The notes: a model not told the origin generated them from the letters alone. A DNA stretch of 10,637 nt from Aquabacterium sp. (GCA_030654555.1 JAURXG010000208.1:1-10637), one strand, 5' to 3'; numbered from the stretch's first letter, positions 1-5,247 are shown. Translations and numbers: made by a program.

Positions 1-106
1 GGCCCGCCAACTGCTGCTGGTGCGTGGCGCGGTGCCGGGTGCCAAGAGCGGTTTCGTGACCGTGCGCCCCGCCATCAAGGTCAAGGCCAAGAAGGGAGCC
101 CAGTGA
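1..106 (+). CDS. rplC: 50S ribosomal protein L3, C-terminal end (partial)
   Basis: The window opens inside this gene. Reading from base 2, the last 34 residues begin ARQLLLVRGAVPGAKSG and end in VKAKKGAQ before TGA at 104-106. The LLLVRG-VPG-KSGFV-VRPAIK pattern is the conserved C-terminal block of L3, which binds 23S rRNA early in large-subunit assembly and reaches toward the peptidyl transferase centre. The stop codon overlaps the rplD start by one base (TGATG). The AAGGGAG at 92-98, inside the codons for Lys-Lys-Gly-Ala, also serves as the ribosome binding site of rplD, so the two genes are probably translationally coupled. The start and most of the protein lie outside the window. Confidence 0.96.
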   Translation, partial: ARQLLLVRGAVPGAKSGFVTVRPAIKVKAKKGAQ

Positions 107-726
107 TGCAACTCGAGCTTCTGAACGAGCAAGGCCAGGCGACTGCCAAATTCGACGCGCCGGACACCGTGTTCGCGCGTGACTACAACGAAGCCCTGGT
201 GCACCAGGTGGTCGTGGCCTACCAGGCCAACGCCCGCCAAGGCACCCGCGCCCAGAAAAACCGCGAAGCGGTCAAGCACAGCACCAAGAAGCCGTGGCGC
301 CAAAAGGGCACCGGCCGCGCGCGCGCTGGTTCCACCTCGTCGCCGATCTGGCGTGGGGGCGGTCGCACCTTCCCGAACATGGCCGACGAGAACTTCTCGC
401 ACAAGGTCAACAAGAAGATGTACCGCGCCGGCATGGCTGCGATCCTGTCGCAGCTGGCCCGCGACGGCCGCCTGTCGGTGGTCGATTCGATCTCGGTCGA
501 GTCGCCCAAGACCAAGCTGCTGGCCGCCAAGTTCAAGGCCATGGGCCTGGAGTCGGTGCTGGTGATCGCCGACAACGTCGACGAGAACCTGGCGCTGGCT
601 TCGCGCAACCTGGCCAACGTGCTGGTGATCGAGCCGCGTTACGCCGATCCGCTGTCCCTCGTCTTCTACAAGAAGGTGCTGGTGACCAAGGCCGCGATCG
701 AGCAGCTCAAGGAGATGTTCGCATGA
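106..726 (+). CDS. rplD: 50S ribosomal protein L4
   Basis: Encodes 206 residues (E. coli L4 has 201). L4 binds 23S rRNA, and its long loop lines the peptide exit tunnel. That loop is visible at about residues 44-95, rich in Arg, Lys and Gly, with the hallmark stretches KKPWRQKGTGRARAGS and PIWRGGGRTFPN. I chose ATG at 106 because AAGGGAG at 92-98 lies seven bases upstream; a GTG at 103 would add one Met but sits too close. In E. coli, L4 also represses the S10 operon through its leader RNA. That leader is not in the window, and such control has been described mainly in gammaproteobacteria, so I do not infer it here. The last four bases overlap the rplW start (ATGA). Confidence 0.97.
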   Translation: MQLELLNEQGQATAKFDAPDTVFARDYNEALVHQVVVAYQANARQGTRAQKNREAVKHSTKKPWRQKGTGRARAGSTSSPIWRGGGRTFPNMADENFSHKVNKKMYRAGMAAILSQLARDGRLSVVDSISVESPKTKLLAAKFKAMGLESVLVIADNVDENLALASRNLANVLVIEPRYADPLSLVFYKKVLVTKAAIEQLKEMFA

Positions 727-1049
727 GCCACGGTGCAATGAATCTGAAGTTCACCGAAGCCCGCCTGGCCCAGGTGCTGGTCGCGCCGATCGTGTCCGAA
801 AAGGCCACGAGCGTCGCCGAAAAGCACAACCAGGTGCTCTTCAAGGTGCTGCGTGACGCCACCAAGCCCGAGATCAAGGCCGCCGTCGAGCTGCTGTTCA
901 AGGTCGAGGTGATGGACGTCAACGTCGTCAACCAGAAGGGCAAGACCAAGCGCTTCGGTGGTCGCATCGGCCGTCGTGACCACGCCCGCAAGGCGTATGT
1001 GTCGCTGAAGCCGGGCCAGGAGCTCAACTTCTCCGGGGAGGCCGCGTAA
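723..1049 (+). CDS. rplW: 50S ribosomal protein L23
   Basis: Encodes 108 residues, slightly longer than E. coli L23 (100). L23 sits at the mouth of the exit tunnel and is the docking site for trigger factor and the signal recognition particle. The docking motif is visible as VAPIVSEKAT, with Glu26 matching the Glu of E. coli VSEK. The C-terminal half carries the NVVNQKGKTKRFGGRIGRR loop and ends in a typical KPGQELNFSGEAA. The start is ATG at 723 because AAGGAGA at 709-715 is seven bases upstream, within rplD. ATG at 738 (MNLKF) lacks such a site but would give a more usual length. The gene overlaps rplD by four bases and lies three bases before rplB. Confidence 0.96.
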   Translation: MSHGAMNLKFTEARLAQVLVAPIVSEKATSVAEKHNQVLFKVLRDATKPEIKAAVELLFKVEVMDVNVVNQKGKTKRFGGRIGRRDHARKAYVSLKPGQELNFSGEAA

Positions 1050-1052
1050 ATC

Positions 1053-1877
1053 ATGGCCGTCGTCAAAGTCAAACCCACCTCACCCGGCCGCCGTGCCGTG
1101 GTCAAGGTGGTGCACAAGCACCTGCACAAGGGCGCACCCGAGGCTTCGCTGCTCGAGCCGCAGAAGCAGAACGCTGGCCGTAACAACAACGGTCACATCA
1201 CGGTTCGCCACAAGGGCGGTGGTCACAAGCACCACTACCGCGTGGTCGATTTCGTGCGCAACAAGGATGGCATTCCCGCCACCGTCGAGCGCATCGAATA
1301 CGACCCGAACCGCACCGCGCACATCGCGCTGGTCTGCTACGCCGATGGCGAGCGCCGCTACATCATCGCCCCGCGCGGTCTTGAAGTTGGTGCCAAGCTG
1401 CTGAGCGGCGCCGAGGCGCCGATCAAGGCCGGCAACACGCTGCCGATCCGCAACATCCCGGTGGGCTCCACCATCCACTGCGTGGAGATGGCGCCCGGCA
1501 AGGGCGCGCAGATCTCGCGGTCGGCCGGCACCTCGGTCACGTTGATGGCTCGCGAAGGCACCTACGCCCAGGTCCGCCTGCGCTCGGGTGAGGTTCGCAA
1601 GATCCACATCGACTGCCGCGCCACCATCGGCGAAGTGTCGAACGAAGAGCACAACCTGCGCCAGTACGGCAAGGCCGGCGCCATCCGCTGGAAGGGCATC
1701 CGCCCGACCGTGCGCGGTGTGGCGATGAACCCGGTCGACCACCCGCACGGTGGCGGCGAAGGCCGCACGGGCGAAGGTCAGGCCCAGGTCTCGCCGTGGA
1801 ACACGCTCACCAAGGGCTACCGCACTCGCAGCAACAAGCGCACGCAAGGCATGATCGTGTCGCGCCGCAAGAAGTAA
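1053..1877 (+). CDS. rplB: 50S ribosomal protein L2
   Basis: Encodes 274 residues (E. coli 273). L2 is one of the largest and most conserved ribosomal proteins. It is needed for association of the 30S and 50S subunits and for peptidyl transferase activity. The conserved signature MNPVDHPHGGGEGRT begins at residue 225, and His230 corresponds to the E. coli His229 implicated in activity. The N-terminal RNA-binding domain (NNNGHITVRHKGGGHKHHYR) and the basic C-terminal tail (RSNKRTQGMIVSRRKK) are both present. A GGGGAGG at 1035-1041, inside the rplW tail, precedes the ATG by 11 bases. The gap to rplW is three bases. Confidence 0.98.
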   Translation: MAVVKVKPTSPGRRAVVKVVHKHLHKGAPEASLLEPQKQNAGRNNNGHITVRHKGGGHKHHYRVVDFVRNKDGIPATVERIEYDPNRTAHIALVCYADGERRYIIAPRGLEVGAKLLSGAEAPIKAGNTLPIRNIPVGSTIHCVEMAPGKGAQISRSAGTSVTLMAREGTYAQVRLRSGEVRKIHIDCRATIGEVSNEEHNLRQYGKAGAIRWKGIRPTVRGVAMNPVDHPHGGGEGRTGEGQAQVSPWNTLTKGYRTRSNKRTQGMIVSRRKK

Positions 1878-1886
1878 GGGTCCACC

Positions 1887-2162
1887 ATGGCACGCTCACT
1901 CAAAAAAGGTCCCTTCGTGGACCACCACCTGCAAGCCAAGGCCGACAAGGCCGTGGCTGGCAAGGACAAGAAGCCGATCAAGACCTGGTCCCGTCGTTCG
2001 ACGATCCTGCCTGACTTCATCGGCCTCACGATCGCCGTTCACAACGGCAAGCAGCACATCCCCGTGTACGTGACTGACCAGATGGTTGGCCACAAGCTCG
2101 GCGAGTTCGCGATGACCCGGAATTTCAAGGGCCACCCCGCGGACAAGAAGGCGAAGAAGTAA
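1887..2162 (+). CDS. rpsS: 30S ribosomal protein S19
   Basis: Encodes 91 residues (E. coli 92). S19 lies in the head of the small subunit with S13 and contacts the 23S rRNA side at a subunit bridge. The family pattern is clear: MARSLKKGPFVD at the N-terminus, then IKTWSRRSTILPDFIG, then HNGKQHIPVYVTDQMVGHKLGEF and a lysine-rich end. TAAGGG at 1875-1880, overlapping the rplB stop, acts as a ribosome binding site. The nine-base gap to rplB and ten-base gap to rplV fit one polycistronic message. Confidence 0.97.
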   Translation: MARSLKKGPFVDHHLQAKADKAVAGKDKKPIKTWSRRSTILPDFIGLTIAVHNGKQHIPVYVTDQMVGHKLGEFAMTRNFKGHPADKKAKK

Positions 2163-2172
2163 GGGGCCGACG

Positions 2173-2502
2173 ATGGAAACCAAAGCAATCGTCCGCGGCG
2201 TCCGACTTTCTGCCGACAAGGGCCGCCTGGTGGCGGACCTGGTCCGTGGCAAGCGCGTCGACCAGGCACTGAACATCCTCGCCTTCACGCAGAAGAAGGC
2301 CGCCGGCATCGTCAAGAAGGCGCTGGAGTCCGCAATCGCGAACGCCGAGCACAACGACGGCGCCGATATCGACGAGCTGAAGATCACGTCGATCTACATC
2401 GAGCAGGGCGCCACGCTGAAGCGCTTCTCGGCCCGCGCCAAAGGCCGGGGCAACCGCATCAGCAAGCCTACCTGTCACATTTATGTGACGGTGGGCAACT
2501 GA
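2173..2502 (+). CDS. rplV: 50S ribosomal protein L22
   Basis: Encodes 109 residues (E. coli 110). L22 contacts all domains of 23S rRNA, and its beta-hairpin forms part of the exit-tunnel constriction together with L4, where macrolide resistance mutations arise. That hairpin is the stretch LKRFSARAKGRGNRISKPT near the C-terminus. The N-terminal part (VRLSADKGRLVADLVRGKRVDQALNIL) is typical. AAGGGG at 2161-2166 lies six bases before the ATG and overlaps the rpsS stop. The last codons contain a short perfect dyad (2474-2489), described in the findings. Confidence 0.97.
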   Translation: METKAIVRGVRLSADKGRLVADLVRGKRVDQALNILAFTQKKAAGIVKKALESAIANAEHNDGADIDELKITSIYIEQGATLKRFSARAKGRGNRISKPTCHIYVTVGN

Positions 2503-2519
2503 AAGGCTGAGGGAAGACT

Positions 2520-3401
2520 ATGGGACAAAAGATCCATCCGATCGGCTTTCGCCTTTCGGTCACCCGTGCCTGGGCTTCACGCTGGTACGCATCGAGCCGC
2601 AACTTCGCGGGCATGCTGGCCGAAGACCTTGACGTGCGCGAGTACCTCAAGAAGAAGCTGAAGAACGCCGCCGTCTCGCGCATCCTGATCGAGCGCCCTG
2701 CCAAGAACGCCCGCATCACCATCTACTCGGCGCGTCCGGGTGTGGTGATCGGCAAGAAGGGCGAGGACATCGAGAACCTCAAGGCCGAACTGACCAAGCG
2801 TCTGGGCGTGCCGGTGGCGGTGAACATCGAAGAGGTGCGCAAGCCCGAAATCGATGCGCAGCTGATCGCCGACTCGATCACCCAGCAGCTCGAGAAGCGC
2901 ATCATGTTCCGCCGCGCCATGAAGCGCGCGATGCAGAACGCGATGCGCCTGGGCGCCCTGGGCATCAAGATCATGTCGTCGGGCCGGCTCAACGGCATCG
3001 AGATCGCGCGTTGCGAGTGGTACCGCGAAGGTCGCGTGCCGCTTCACACCCTGCGTGCCGACATCGACTACGGTTTCTCGGAAGCCAAGACCACCTACGG
3101 CGTCATCGGCGTCAAGGTCTGGGTGTATCGGGGTGACAACCTGGGCCGCGGTGACGCGCCCGGTGCTGCCAAGACCGAGACCCAGGACGATGATCGCCGC
3201 CCGCGCCGCGGTCCGCGTCCCGGCGGCCCCGGTGGTCCTGGCCCCGATCGTCGTGGTCCCCGCCCTGGTCCGGGTGCCGACCGTGGCCCGCGCAGCGATG
3301 CCGCCCCGGCCGAAGCCCGTCCGACCGAACTGGGTCCGGACGGCAAGCCGGCTGCCAAGCGCGTGCGCAAGGTGGCCGCGCCCGGCACCGGCGCCGCCTA
3401 A
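2520..3401 (+). CDS. rpsC: 30S ribosomal protein S3 with long basic Gly/Pro/Arg tail
   Basis: Encodes 293 residues, against 233 in E. coli. S3 lies at the mRNA entry channel and takes part in the helicase activity of the ribosome. Residues 1 to about 210 are the normal protein: MGQKIHPIGFRLSVTR, a type II KH domain with its GKKG loop at residues 78-81, and the C-terminal domain ending GVIGVKVWVYRGD. From about residue 213 a low-complexity tail of roughly 80 residues follows, dominated by Arg, Gly, Pro and Asp, with RRGPRPG occurring twice (229-235 and 244-250). Betaproteobacterial S3 proteins usually carry such a tail; this one seems longer than those I remember (about 265 residues in total). 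A purine-rich site, GAGGGAAG at 2509-2516, precedes the ATG. The reading frame stays intact, so the tail is not a frameshift. Confidence 0.96.
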   Translation: MGQKIHPIGFRLSVTRAWASRWYASSRNFAGMLAEDLDVREYLKKKLKNAAVSRILIERPAKNARITIYSARPGVVIGKKGEDIENLKAELTKRLGVPVAVNIEEVRKPEIDAQLIADSITQQLEKRIMFRRAMKRAMQNAMRLGALGIKIMSSGRLNGIEIARCEWYREGRVPLHTLRADIDYGFSEAKTTYGVIGVKVWVYRGDNLGRGDAPGAAKTETQDDDRRPRRGPRPGGPGGPGPDRRGPRPGPGADRGPRSDAAPAEARPTELGPDGKPAAKRVRKVAAPGTGAA

Positions 3402-3414
3402 GGAGTAGAACAAC

Positions 3415-3831
3415 ATGCTGCAACCAGCACGTCGCAAGTACCGCAAGGAACAGAAGGGCCGAAACACGGGTGTCGCCACTCGCGGCGCCAATGTGTCCTT
3501 CGGTGAATTCGGCCTCAAGGCCACCGAGCGCGGCCGCATCACCGCACGCCAGATCGAAGCCGCTCGTCGGGCGATCTCGCGTCACATCAAGCGCGGTGGC
3601 CGCATCTTCATCCGCATCTTCCCGGACAAGCCGATCTCGCAGAAGCCTGCCGAAGTGCGGATGGGCAACGGCAAGGGCAACCCGGAGTACTACGTCGCCG
3701 AGATCGTGCCCGGCAAGGTGCTCTACGAGCTGAACGGTGTGCCGGAGACGCTGGCGCGCGAAGCGTTCACGCTGGCCGCCGCCAAGCTGCCGCTGCGCTG
3801 CACGTTCGTCGTGCGCCAGGTCGGCACCTGA
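3415..3831 (+). CDS. rplP: 50S ribosomal protein L16
   Basis: Encodes 138 residues (E. coli 136). L16 binds 23S rRNA near the A site and the 5S rRNA region and helps position aminoacyl-tRNA. Family hallmarks are the start MLQPARRKYRKEQKGRNTG, the central TARQIEAARRAISRH, and the IFPDKPISQKP-EVRMGNGKGNPEYYVA block. Arg82 lies at the place of E. coli Arg81, a residue known there to be hydroxylated. A strong AAGGAG at 3400-3405 overlaps the rpsC stop and sits nine bases before the ATG. The gap to rpsC is 13 bases and to rpmC 14. Confidence 0.97.
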   Translation: MLQPARRKYRKEQKGRNTGVATRGANVSFGEFGLKATERGRITARQIEAARRAISRHIKRGGRIFIRIFPDKPISQKPAEVRMGNGKGNPEYYVAEIVPGKVLYELNGVPETLAREAFTLAAAKLPLRCTFVVRQVGT

Positions 3832-3845
3832 ACACGGAGCACCTC

Positions 3846-4049
3846 ATGACCAAAGCATCTGAACTCCGCGCCAAGGACGTCGCCGGCCTCGAGAAGGAAG
3901 TCACCGACCTCCTCAAGGCCCACTTCGGCCTGCGCATGCAGAAGGCCACGCAACAGCTGGCCAACCACCAAACGCTGGGCCAGACGCGCCGCGACATCGC
4001 GCGCGCCAAGACCATCCTGGCCGAGAAGAAGAAGGGAGCCGCCAAGTGA
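3846..4049 (+). CDS. rpmC: 50S ribosomal protein L29
   Basis: Encodes 67 residues (E. coli 63), a small two-helix protein next to L23 at the tunnel exit. The sequence shows the usual MTKASELRAKDVAGLEKE start, the LLKAHFGLRMQKATQQL middle and the TRRDIARAKTIL motif, then a KKKG end. GGAG at 3836-3839 precedes the ATG by six bases. The stop TGA shares bases with the GTG start of rpsQ (GTGA). The AAGGGAG at 4032-4038 within its last lysine and glycine codons doubles as the rpsQ ribosome binding site. Confidence 0.95.
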   Translation: MTKASELRAKDVAGLEKEVTDLLKAHFGLRMQKATQQLANHQTLGQTRRDIARAKTILAEKKKGAAK

Positions 4050-4354
4050 GCGAAGCCCAAACCGCAACGGCCGCAACAGCCGCCACGCCGGCCGCCGCCG
4101 TCAAGAACACGCGCACCCTGGTGGGACGCGTGGTCAGCGACAAGCGCAACAAGACCGTCACCGTGCTTGTCGAGCGCCGCGTCACGCACGAGCTGTACGG
4201 CAAGATCGTCGGCCGCTCGCGCAAGTACCAGGCCCACGACGAGAAGGGCGAGTACCACATGGGCGACCAGGTCGAGATCGCCGAAGGCCGGCCGATCAGC
4301 AAGACCAAGTCCTGGGTGGTCACGCGCCTGATCAAGAAGGCCGGGCTGGTCTAA
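4046..4354 (+). CDS. rpsQ: 30S ribosomal protein S17 with Ala/Thr-rich N-terminal extension
   Basis: Encodes 102 residues from a GTG start (E. coli S17 has 84). S17 is an OB-fold protein that binds 16S rRNA early in 30S assembly. The core begins near residue 20 with TRTLVGRVVSDKRNKTVTV and ends with the typical GRPISKTKSWVVTRLIKKA. Before it is an extension of about 18 residues made almost only of Ala, Thr and Pro, coded by a repetitive GC-rich stretch (about 4064-4100). AAGGGAG at 4032-4038 lies seven bases before the GTG, and no ATG occurs in this frame before the core, so the GTG start and the extension look real. It overlaps rpmC by four bases and is the last gene of the S10 operon here. 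Confidence 0.95.
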   Translation: MSEAQTATAATAATPAAAVKNTRTLVGRVVSDKRNKTVTVLVERRVTHELYGKIVGRSRKYQAHDEKGEYHMGDQVEIAEGRPISKTKSWVVTRLIKKAGLV

Positions 4355-4360
4355 GCCGCA

Positions 4361-4392
4361 GGCCATCAGGGGCTTTGCCGCCCCGCTAGGCC
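4361..4392 (+). other. Hairpin just after rpsQ
   Basis: GGGGC (4369-4373) and GCCCC (4380-4384) can pair over the loop TTTGCC. A weaker outer pair, GGCC (4361-4364) with GGCC (4389-4392), is separated from it by a symmetric four-by-four internal loop. No T-run follows, so it is not an intrinsic terminator by itself. It could protect the 3' end of the S10 message or pause the polymerase before the stronger hairpin at 4399. Its role is inferred only. Confidence 0.4.
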
Positions 4393-4398
4393 CGCTCG

Positions 4399-4441
4399 CG
4401 GCCGGAACGCTGGGATACTGGCGTCCGGCCGTTTTCGCTTT
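4399..4441 (+). terminator. Intrinsic terminator candidate of the S10 operon
   Basis: CGGCCGGAACGC (4399-4410) pairs with GCGTCCGGCCG (4421-4431) with a single bulged A, giving 11 GC-rich pairs around the ten-base loop TGGGATACTG. TTTTCGCTTT (4432-4441) follows at once. It lies 45 bases after the rpsQ stop and before the separately encoded peroxiredoxin, where E. coli-type clusters also change operon. The T-run is interrupted, so termination may be partial. The same left arm can pair instead with 4459-4470. Confidence 0.75.
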
Positions 4442-4480
4442 CTGGACGCGCTTTCTGAGCGTTCCGGCCGTTTCACTTTC
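4421..4480 (+). repeat. Imperfect direct repeat of terminator 3' arm plus T-rich tail
   Basis: The 22 bases at 4421-4442 (beginning GCGTCCGGCCGTTTTCG) recur at 4459-4480 (beginning GCGTTCCGGCCGTTTCA) with small changes: one inserted T, one missing T and one substitution. The second copy, GCGTTCCGGCCG at 4459-4470, is the perfect 12-base reverse complement of the left arm at 4399-4410. Between the copies is a 13-bp tandem repeat (listed separately). The layout suggests a local duplication that created two alternative 3' arms for one stem. Confidence 0.75.
4436..4461 (+). repeat. 13-bp tandem repeat, two copies
   Basis: CGCTTTCTGGACG (4436-4448) is followed directly by CGCTTTCTGAGCG (4449-4461); 11 of 13 positions match. 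The first copy includes the tail of the terminator candidate, and the end of the second copy runs into the second 3' arm. It probably arose by slippage. I see no known operator in it. Confidence 0.65.
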
Positions 4481-4491
4481 ATGCAGCCACA

Positions 4492-4498
4492 AGAGGAG
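4492..4498 (+). promoter_or_regulatory. Ribosome binding site deciding the peroxiredoxin start
   Basis: AGAGGAG lies six bases before ATG at 4505. In-frame ATGs at 4481 and 4499 are respectively upstream of the site and directly against it, so neither fits. The choice of 4505 also gives the usual family N-terminus MIKVGDKLP. Confidence 0.8.
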
Positions 4499-4504
4499 AT
4501 GCAG

Positions 4505-5020
4505 ATGATCAAGGTAGGCGACAAGTTGCCCGCGGGCACGCTCAACGAATTCATCGAGGTCGAGGGCAACGGCTGCTCGATCGGCCCGAACAGTTTCGAC
4601 GTGGCCAAGGAGACCGCCGGCAAGAAGATCGCGCTGTTCGCGCTGCCGGGCGCCTACACGCCCACCTGCTCGGCCAAGCATGTGCCGGGTTATGTGCAGA
4701 AGGCCGACGAGCTCAAGGCCGCAGGCATCGACGAGATCTGGTGCGTGAGCGTCAACGACGCCTTCGTGATGGGCGCCTGGGGCCGCGATCAGCACACCGG
4801 CGGCAAGGTGCGCATGATGGCCGACGGCAGCGCCGACTTCAGCAAGGCCACCGGCCTGACGCTGGACCTGACCACCCGTGGCATGGGCCTGCGCAGCAAC
4901 CGCTACTCGATGCTGGTGGTCGATGGCGTGGTCAAGTCTCTCAACGTCGAAGGCCCGGGCAAGTTCGAGGTCAGCGACGCCGACACGATGCTGCGCCAGG
5001 CCAAGGACATCCTCGCCTGA
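4505..5020 (+). CDS. Peroxiredoxin, Prx5/redoxin type
   Basis: Encodes 171 residues. The family reduces hydrogen peroxide and organic hydroperoxides in the cytoplasm through a peroxidatic cysteine, and bacterial members are usually recycled by glutathione/glutaredoxin or thioredoxin. The active site PGAYTPTCS places that cysteine at Cys55 with Thr52 beside it, and the conserved Arg region is LRSNRY (residues 129-134). Other cysteines are Cys24 and Cys80 (EIWCVSVND). The block VNDAFVMGAWGRDQ is characteristic of Prx5-like proteins. No signal peptide is visible. Upstream is the S10-operon terminator, and downstream a separate promoter drives rplN, so the gene looks like its own small unit or a read-through target. 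I see no convincing promoter of its own. A peroxiredoxin between rpsQ and rplN is not part of the classical cluster. The enzyme class is certain; the reductant is not. Confidence 0.93.
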   Translation: MIKVGDKLPAGTLNEFIEVEGNGCSIGPNSFDVAKETAGKKIALFALPGAYTPTCSAKHVPGYVQKADELKAAGIDEIWCVSVNDAFVMGAWGRDQHTGGKVRMMADGSADFSKATGLTLDLTTRGMGLRSNRYSMLVVDGVVKSLNVEGPGKFEVSDADTMLRQAKDILA

Positions 5021-5037
5021 GTGGCCTGAAAGAATTT

Positions 5038-5073
5038 GCGGCCCGGGTGCTTGACTGGCACCCGGGTTACCGC
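5038..5073 (+). other. Inverted repeat enclosing the spc promoter -35 box
   Basis: CCCGGGTGC (5042-5050) and GCACCCGGG (5058-5066) are a perfect 9-bp inverted repeat with the seven-base loop TTGACTG. A further GCGG (5038-5041) can pair with CCGC (5070-5073) after a three-base bulge. It begins 17 bases after the peroxiredoxin stop. As RNA it would make a stable hairpin at the 3' end of the peroxiredoxin message, but no T-run follows. As DNA it is a dyad around the -35 hexamer and could be an operator. Confidence 0.7.
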
Positions 5074-5080
5074 GCATAAT
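5051..5080 (+). promoter_or_regulatory. Sigma-70-type promoter of the spc operon
   Basis: TTGACT (5051-5056) and CATAAT (5075-5080) are separated by 18 bases; each matches five of six consensus bases. Transcription would begin near 5087. The stretch after the -10 box, CCGCAGC, is GC-rich, a feature of ribosomal promoters repressed by ppGpp and DksA in proteobacteria, so stringent control is a reasonable inference. This is the best promoter match I see in the window and is placed as expected upstream of rplN. Confidence 0.8.
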
Positions 5081-5086
5081 CCGCAG

Positions 5087-5247
5087 CTTCGCCGGAAAGC
5101 AGCTTTCGCGTTCGCAGAACAGCCGCTTTACCGGATCCGCCCAACCAGCATCTTCAGCGCCAGCAGGCGCGGTCGGTGATGACGGGCCCAAGACTGACTG
5201 ACGAGCCGGGCATGCTGCCCGGCATGACGGTCAAGTTGGGGACACAA
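5087..5247 (+). promoter_or_regulatory. Long spc leader, with hairpins
   Basis: From the predicted transcription start to the rplN ATG there are about 160 untranslated bases. Visible structure: GCGCC (5157-5161)/GGCGC (5166-5170) with loop AGCA, and the strong stem GCCGGGCA (5205-5212)/TGCCCGGC (5216-5223) with loop TGC, ending 24 bases before the ATG. An 8-bp palindrome, CGGATCCG, lies at 5132-5139. No T-run follows the hairpins. In-frame ATGs at 5176, 5212 and 5224 would extend L14 but lack good ribosome binding sites. The rplN site itself is modest (GGGGA, 5238-5242). Control by leader folding is possible but unproven. Confidence 0.5.

Noticed and set aside
294..722. Open frame inside rplD that continues into rplW, suggesting a longer L23 or a fusion
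   Set aside because: The part before 723 is an out-of-frame reading of rplD without a ribosome binding site. L23 starts at 723 with a good site.
2577..3542. Open frame of 321 codons on the - strand opposite rpsC and rplP
   Set aside because: Shadow frame of the GC-rich rpsC gene and its repetitive tail, with no recognisable domain.
4411..4420. TGGGATACTG as an extended -10 promoter element for the peroxiredoxin
   Set aside because: TG plus GATACT matches only four of six bases, no -35 lies at a proper distance, and it is the loop of the terminator hairpin. It remains a weak possibility.
4481..4504. Peroxiredoxin starting at ATG 4481 with eight extra residues
   Set aside because: The ribosome binding site lies downstream of that codon, and the usual N-terminus begins at 4505.
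3767..5191. Open reading frame of 474 codons on the - strand covering rplP end to the spc leader
   Set aside because: It is antisense to five well-supported genes, has low-complexity His/Ala/Arg/Leu content typical of GC-rich shadow frames, and matches no family I recognise.
5176..5247. Extended L14 starting at ATG 5176, adding 24 residues
   Set aside because: The added residues are not found in L14, the site before 5176 is poor, and MIQ at 5248 is the conserved start.
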